Made by a program: the position numbers and the translations under genes
Assembly: GCF_009857445.1 (NCBI RefSeq)
Contig: NZ_WWCN01000027.1
Location: forward strand, 1,425 to 51,725
Direction of reading: 5' to 3'
From: Duganella flavida
GTDB lineage: Bacteria; Pseudomonadota; Gammaproteobacteria; Burkholderiales; Burkholderiaceae_D
Length of the DNA: 50,301 bases
In this document: piece after piece, positions 47,556-50,301 of the stretch
Layout: every line of letters begins with the position of its first letter
Numbering within the stretch: the first letter of the stretch is position 1
Notes under the pieces: generated by a model
Told to the model about the DNA's origin: nothing
Database searches by the model: none
Seen by the model: only the letters and a program-made list of their open reading frames with translations

Positions 47556-48692
47556 ATGGATTTCAATTTCAAGGAAGAACAGCAGCAATTTGCCGACGCC
47601 CTGCGCCGCTGGGTGGACAAGGATTACGGCTTCGACGTGCGCCAGCGTACCGTGCACTCGGCCAGCGGCATGTCGGACGTGGCGTGGGATACGCTGGTGG
47701 AGCTGGGCATGACGGCCTTGCCGATACCGGAAGCGCAAGGCGGCTTCAGCGGCACGGCGGTCGACATGCTGGTGGTAATGCAGGAGCTGGGGCGCGGGCT
47801 GGTGGTTGAGCCGTACTTTGCCACCGTGTGGGGCGCCAAGTTCCTGCAACTGGCAGGTAACCAGCATCATCGCCTGGAAGATGTAGCCAAAGGCGAGTTA
47901 AAACTGGCTTGCGCGCTGGGTGAAAAGCATGCGCGGCATGACCTGGCGGACATCAAAACCATCGCCAGTATCAACGGCGAAGGCTACCGTATCGACGGCA
48001 CCAAGACGGTGGTGATCCATGGTGGACAAGCTGGCGCGCTGATCGTCTCGGCGCGTAGCGCGGGCACCCAGCGTGACACCAACGGCATCAGCCTGTTTGT
48101 GGTGCCGGTCGACACCCCGGGCGTGGTCATCCGCGACTACCGCACGATAGACGGCCAGCGGGCGGCGACGGTGCAATTCAACCACGTGGCGGTGCCGGCT
48201 TCCTCGCTGCTGGGCAAGATGGGCGGTGGCTGGGATTTGCTGGAAGAGGCCGCCGACTATGGCGTCAGCCTGCTGTGTGCGGAAGCGGTGGGCGCGATGG
48301 ACGCCATTTTTAACGCCACGCTGGAATACCTGAAAACCCGCAAGCAGTTCGGGCTGGCGATCGGCAGCTTCCAGGCCTTGCAGCACCGGATGGCGGACAT
48401 GTACATCCATCTGGAGCAAGCACGGTCCATGGCGATGCTGGTGGCAGCGCGCATGTCGTGCGATACGGAGGAGCGGCGCCGGGTGGCGTCGGCGGCGAAA
48501 GTGCGGGTCGGCCAGGCGGCCAAGTTCATCGGTCAGCAGGCGGTGCAGTTGCACGGTGGCATGGGCGTAACGGATGAATTACCAGCCGCCCACCACTTCA
48601 AGCGCCTGACCATGATCGACCTGACCTTGGGCGACGTCGATCACCATCTCGAACGCTTCACCGCCCAGCGTAGTTTCCAGCAGCACTCTTAA
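47556..48692 (+). CDS. Acyl-CoA dehydrogenase family protein, second subunit (378 aa)
   Basis: An ACAD-like sequence with N-terminal FKEEQQQFADALRRWVDKDY, beta-domain phrase IDGTKTVVIHGGQAGALIVS and C-terminal LQHRMADMYIHLEQARSMAM, KFIGQQAVQLHGGMGVTDEL. The usual catalytic Glu region is not obviously conserved. This is consistent with one subunit of a heteromeric pair in which only one chain carries the base. It is closely linked to the previous ACAD gene and likely cotranscribed. A MITE-like element begins nine bases after its stop. Confidence 0.87.
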   Translation: MDFNFKEEQQQFADALRRWVDKDYGFDVRQRTVHSASGMSDVAWDTLVELGMTALPIPEAQGGFSGTAVDMLVVMQELGRGLVVEPYFATVWGAKFLQLAGNQHHRLEDVAKGELKLACALGEKHARHDLADIKTIASINGEGYRIDGTKTVVIHGGQAGALIVSARSAGTQRDTNGISLFVVPVDTPGVVIRDYRTIDGQRAATVQFNHVAVPASSLLGKMGGGWDLLEEAADYGVSLLCAEAVGAMDAIFNATLEYLKTRKQFGLAIGSFQALQHRMADMYIHLEQARSMAMLVAARMSCDTEERRRVASAAKVRVGQAAKFIGQQAVQLHGGMGVTDELPAAHHFKRLTMIDLTLGDVDHHLERFTAQRSFQQHS

Positions 48693-48700
48693 TTAACTGC

Positions 48701-48952
48701 AATTCAGGGTCAGCTCTGTCATTTGGACAGGCCGAGTTAATATTTGAGGAATATCAAAACGCTCCTCAAATATTCCTGATTCAAAATATCCGGATTTCAC
48801 CTCAGCGCTTGTTCTCACAGGGAAAATATGCCGGACAATGGCATAACTGCGCCATTTTTTGGTTCGCTACGGTCAGAAGAATTTAAATAAACGTATTGAT
48901 ATTTATCAAAGGCTGTTTATCACTGTCCAAATGACAGAGCTGACCCTGAATT
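48701..48952. mobile_element. MITE-like element with perfect 30-bp terminal inverted repeats (252 bp)
   Basis: The left terminus (48701-48730, starting AATTCAGGGTCAGCTC) and right terminus (48923-48952) are perfect inverted copies over 30 bases. The interior is AT-rich with no ORF, and contains a second dyad with 12-base arms (48739-48750 and 48763-48774, AATATTTGAGGA). No clear target-site duplication is visible. The terminal core GGGTCAG.TC...CATTT is shared with the stem-loop at 43461-43526. It would be mobilised by a transposase supplied in trans. It also acts as a transcript end between convergent genes. Confidence 0.8.
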
Positions 48953-48963
48953 TATGTTGAGAT

Positions 48964-49890
48964 TTAATTGTCCAAACTAATGCAATACCGGTTGCGGCCG
49001 GTTTGTTTGGCGCGGTAGAGATTGGCATCGGCGAGGCGGATGGCGGGGCTGGGGTCGGTGCTGTCGGAGGGCGGCAGCAAGGTTGCCAAGCCCATGCTGA
49101 GCGTGACTTGCGGTGCGCTCGGTGAGGTGGCGTGCGGAATTGCCAGTTTGCGGACTTCTTCCAGCATGCGGTTGGCGACCACTTCCGTGCCTTCCGCCCC
49201 TTCCTGGGGCAGCAGCAGGATGAATTCTTCGCCGCCGTAGCGCGCAAGCAGATCCTGCGGACGGGCCGCGCAGCGCTTCATGGCAGCACTGATTTGTTGC
49301 AAACAGGCATCCCCCGCCTGGTGGCCGTAGTGGTCGTTGTACAGTTTGAAATGGTCGATGTCGATCATGATCACCGACAGCGGCAAACCCGCGCGCGCGC
49401 AGCGGCGCCATTCGGCGTCCACCGTGTCGTTGAAATTGCGGCGGTTGGCGACGCCGGTCAGGCCGTCGGTCATGCTCAGCTCGCGCATGAGGTCGGCTTG
49501 GCGCTTGATGGTCAGCTGGCTGCGCACCCGCGCCCGCACCACTGCCACATTGAACGGCTTGCTGATGAAATCGACCGCACCGCCATCCAGCGCCCGCGTC
49601 TCGTCCTCCGGCTGGCTCAGGGCCGTCACGAAAATCACCGGGATGTCCTGCAGTCGCGGCGAGGCGCGCAAGGCTGCCACTACCGCGTAACCATCCATGC
49701 CGGGCATGACGGCGTCCAGCAGGATCAAGTCTGGCTGTTGTTCAAGTGCAATTTGCAGCGCCTGCTCGCCGTCCAGCGCGAACAGGACCTCGTGCTCTTC
49801 ACGCAGTGCATGGTGCAGGATCTGGATGTTCTCCATGGCGTCGTCCACCACCAGTATGCGTCCATTCCTGGCCAGGTCGGTCCAGCTCAT
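48964..49890 (-). CDS. Response regulator with diguanylate cyclase output (REC-GGDEF, 308 aa)
   Basis: The receiver (about residues 11-125) has ILVVDDAMENIQIL, the phospho-Asp in PDLILLDAVMPGMDG and VIFVTALSQPED, FISKPFN. The GGDEF domain (about 140-305) has LSMTDGLTGVANRRNFND, MIDIDHFKLYNDHYGH and the active-site RYGGEEFILLLP. It makes cyclic di-GMP on phosphorylation, so it is the likely output partner of the upstream Hpt protein. No I-site (RxxD) is obvious before the active site. It overlaps the upstream gene by four bases (ATGA), which implies coupling. The cytoplasmic location is inferred from lack of membrane segments. Confidence 0.92.
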   Translation of the reverse strand: MSWTDLARNGRILVVDDAMENIQILHHALREEHEVLFALDGEQALQIALEQQPDLILLDAVMPGMDGYAVVAALRASPRLQDIPVIFVTALSQPEDETRALDGGAVDFISKPFNVAVVRARVRSQLTIKRQADLMRELSMTDGLTGVANRRNFNDTVDAEWRRCARAGLPLSVIMIDIDHFKLYNDHYGHQAGDACLQQISAAMKRCAARPQDLLARYGGEEFILLLPQEGAEGTEVVANRMLEEVRKLAIPHATSPSAPQVTLSMGLATLLPPSDSTDPSPAIRLADANLYRAKQTGRNRYCISLDN

Positions 49891-50301
49891 GCACTTTCCT
49901 TTCGCTGCAGCATTTCTTCTACCATCTGGCGCGCAACCTTGAAGTTGAGGGTTTCCACTGCTTCACCCAGCGCTTGCGCTTGCCCGGCCGAGGCCAGGGC
50001 CGGACGCAAGGCCCGGAAGTGTTCTAATGCTTTCAGATTGTTATTCTGAAGCAAACTTTGCAACTCCGCCAGCTTTTGCTCCAGGTCTGGCGTGTCGGTG
50101 TTGCTCTCCGCCATCTCGTGACGCGGCGCAGCCAGGTTGCGCGCGGTGCGGGTGACCAGCTCCAGGGCTTGTTCCAGCCGGTTGAGGGCGGCAGGCAGGG
50201 CCAGGGTGTCGGCCGCCGGGTCGTGCAAGACGGCTTCGGCGGCGGCGGTCAGGCGGGCGACGTCGGCCGCGCCGAGGTTGGCAGCGACACCGCGCAGCTT
50301 G
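49887..50301 (-). CDS. Hpt-containing signalling protein, C-terminal part (5' end beyond window)
   Basis: The reading frame is open to the window edge, and its N-terminal part lies outside. The first visible residues, KLRGVAANLGAADVARLTAA, match the segment just after the phospho-His of an Hpt domain (usually H-x-L-K-G-x-A-x-N-L-G), so the His itself should lie just outside the window. A helical tail follows (LEQKLAELQSLLQNNNLKAL). The protein is probably the end of a hybrid histidine kinase that passes phosphate to the REC-GGDEF protein downstream. A start inside the window (TTG at 50228) would break the Hpt motif and is rejected. Confidence 0.75.
   Translation of the reverse strand, partial: KLRGVAANLGAADVARLTAAAEAVLHDPAADTLALPAALNRLEQALELVTRTARNLAAPRHEMAESNTDTPDLEQKLAELQSLLQNNNLKALEHFRALRPALASAGQAQALGEAVETLNFKVARQMVEEMLQRKESA

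Overview
The window is chromosomal DNA from a betaproteobacterium, most likely an Oxalobacteraceae member of the Massilia/Duganella/Janthinobacterium type. This rests on the high GC, a PEP-CTERM surface protein, a monomeric NADP-isocitrate dehydrogenase, a Cys/Met transsulfuration pair, a giant propeller-type hybrid kinase and secreted glucan/pectin hydrolases. Assignment is from gene content and protein style; no database was searched.

Layout. 1-240: an octamer tandem repeat abutting a tRNA-Leu(TAA) whose 5' half is degenerate. 271-5225: small membrane protein, small conserved protein, PEP-CTERM protein, a ParB-like protein followed by a penicillin/AHL acylase-type Ntn hydrolase, and a membrane-anchored HNH protein. 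5243-9572: cystathionine beta-synthase plus gamma-lyase/synthase (reverse transsulfuration), thymidine kinase, and an alpha/beta-hydrolase-like protein. 9573-12340: a lower-GC patch of small secreted, lipidated or membrane proteins with a dispersed repeat. 12371-17725: polysaccharide deacetylase, hexuronate-type MFS transporter, monomeric IDH, BIME-like repeat, HExxH membrane protein.

17712-25925 is a tightly overlapping nine-gene minus-strand operon (FAD oxidoreductase, DUF1365, Cfa-like methyltransferase, chalcone-isomerase-like, MFS, DUF3833, SDR, SnoaL-like, Fe-S photolyase). It resembles photo-oxidative-stress/lipid-modification gene sets controlled by sigmaE-ChrR elsewhere, but here it faces a divergent TetR regulator. 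26602-32399 holds PCu(A)C and SCO copper-delivery proteins, a chemoreceptor, and the tail-specific protease Prc.

32400-36413: a structured leader or small-RNA candidate, an NHL-propeller/M23-like fusion, and a compact divergent RiPP-like pair: an 83-aa NHLP-leader-type precursor peptide and a SagB-type maturation dehydrogenase. This pair is the most promising candidate for an undescribed system. 36389-46136 is a polysaccharide-use region: a 1677-aa propeller hybrid kinase divergent from a GH16-CBM56 glucanase, then a GH105-DUF4861 operon. CG-centred palindromes lie just downstream of the promoters of the GH16, GH105 and distant hexuronate-transporter genes, suggesting LacI-type control. 46355-50301: an acyl-CoA dehydrogenase pair, a 252-bp MITE-like element with perfect 30-bp terminal inverted repeats, a REC-GGDEF diguanylate cyclase, and the C-terminal end of an Hpt-containing protein cut by the window edge.
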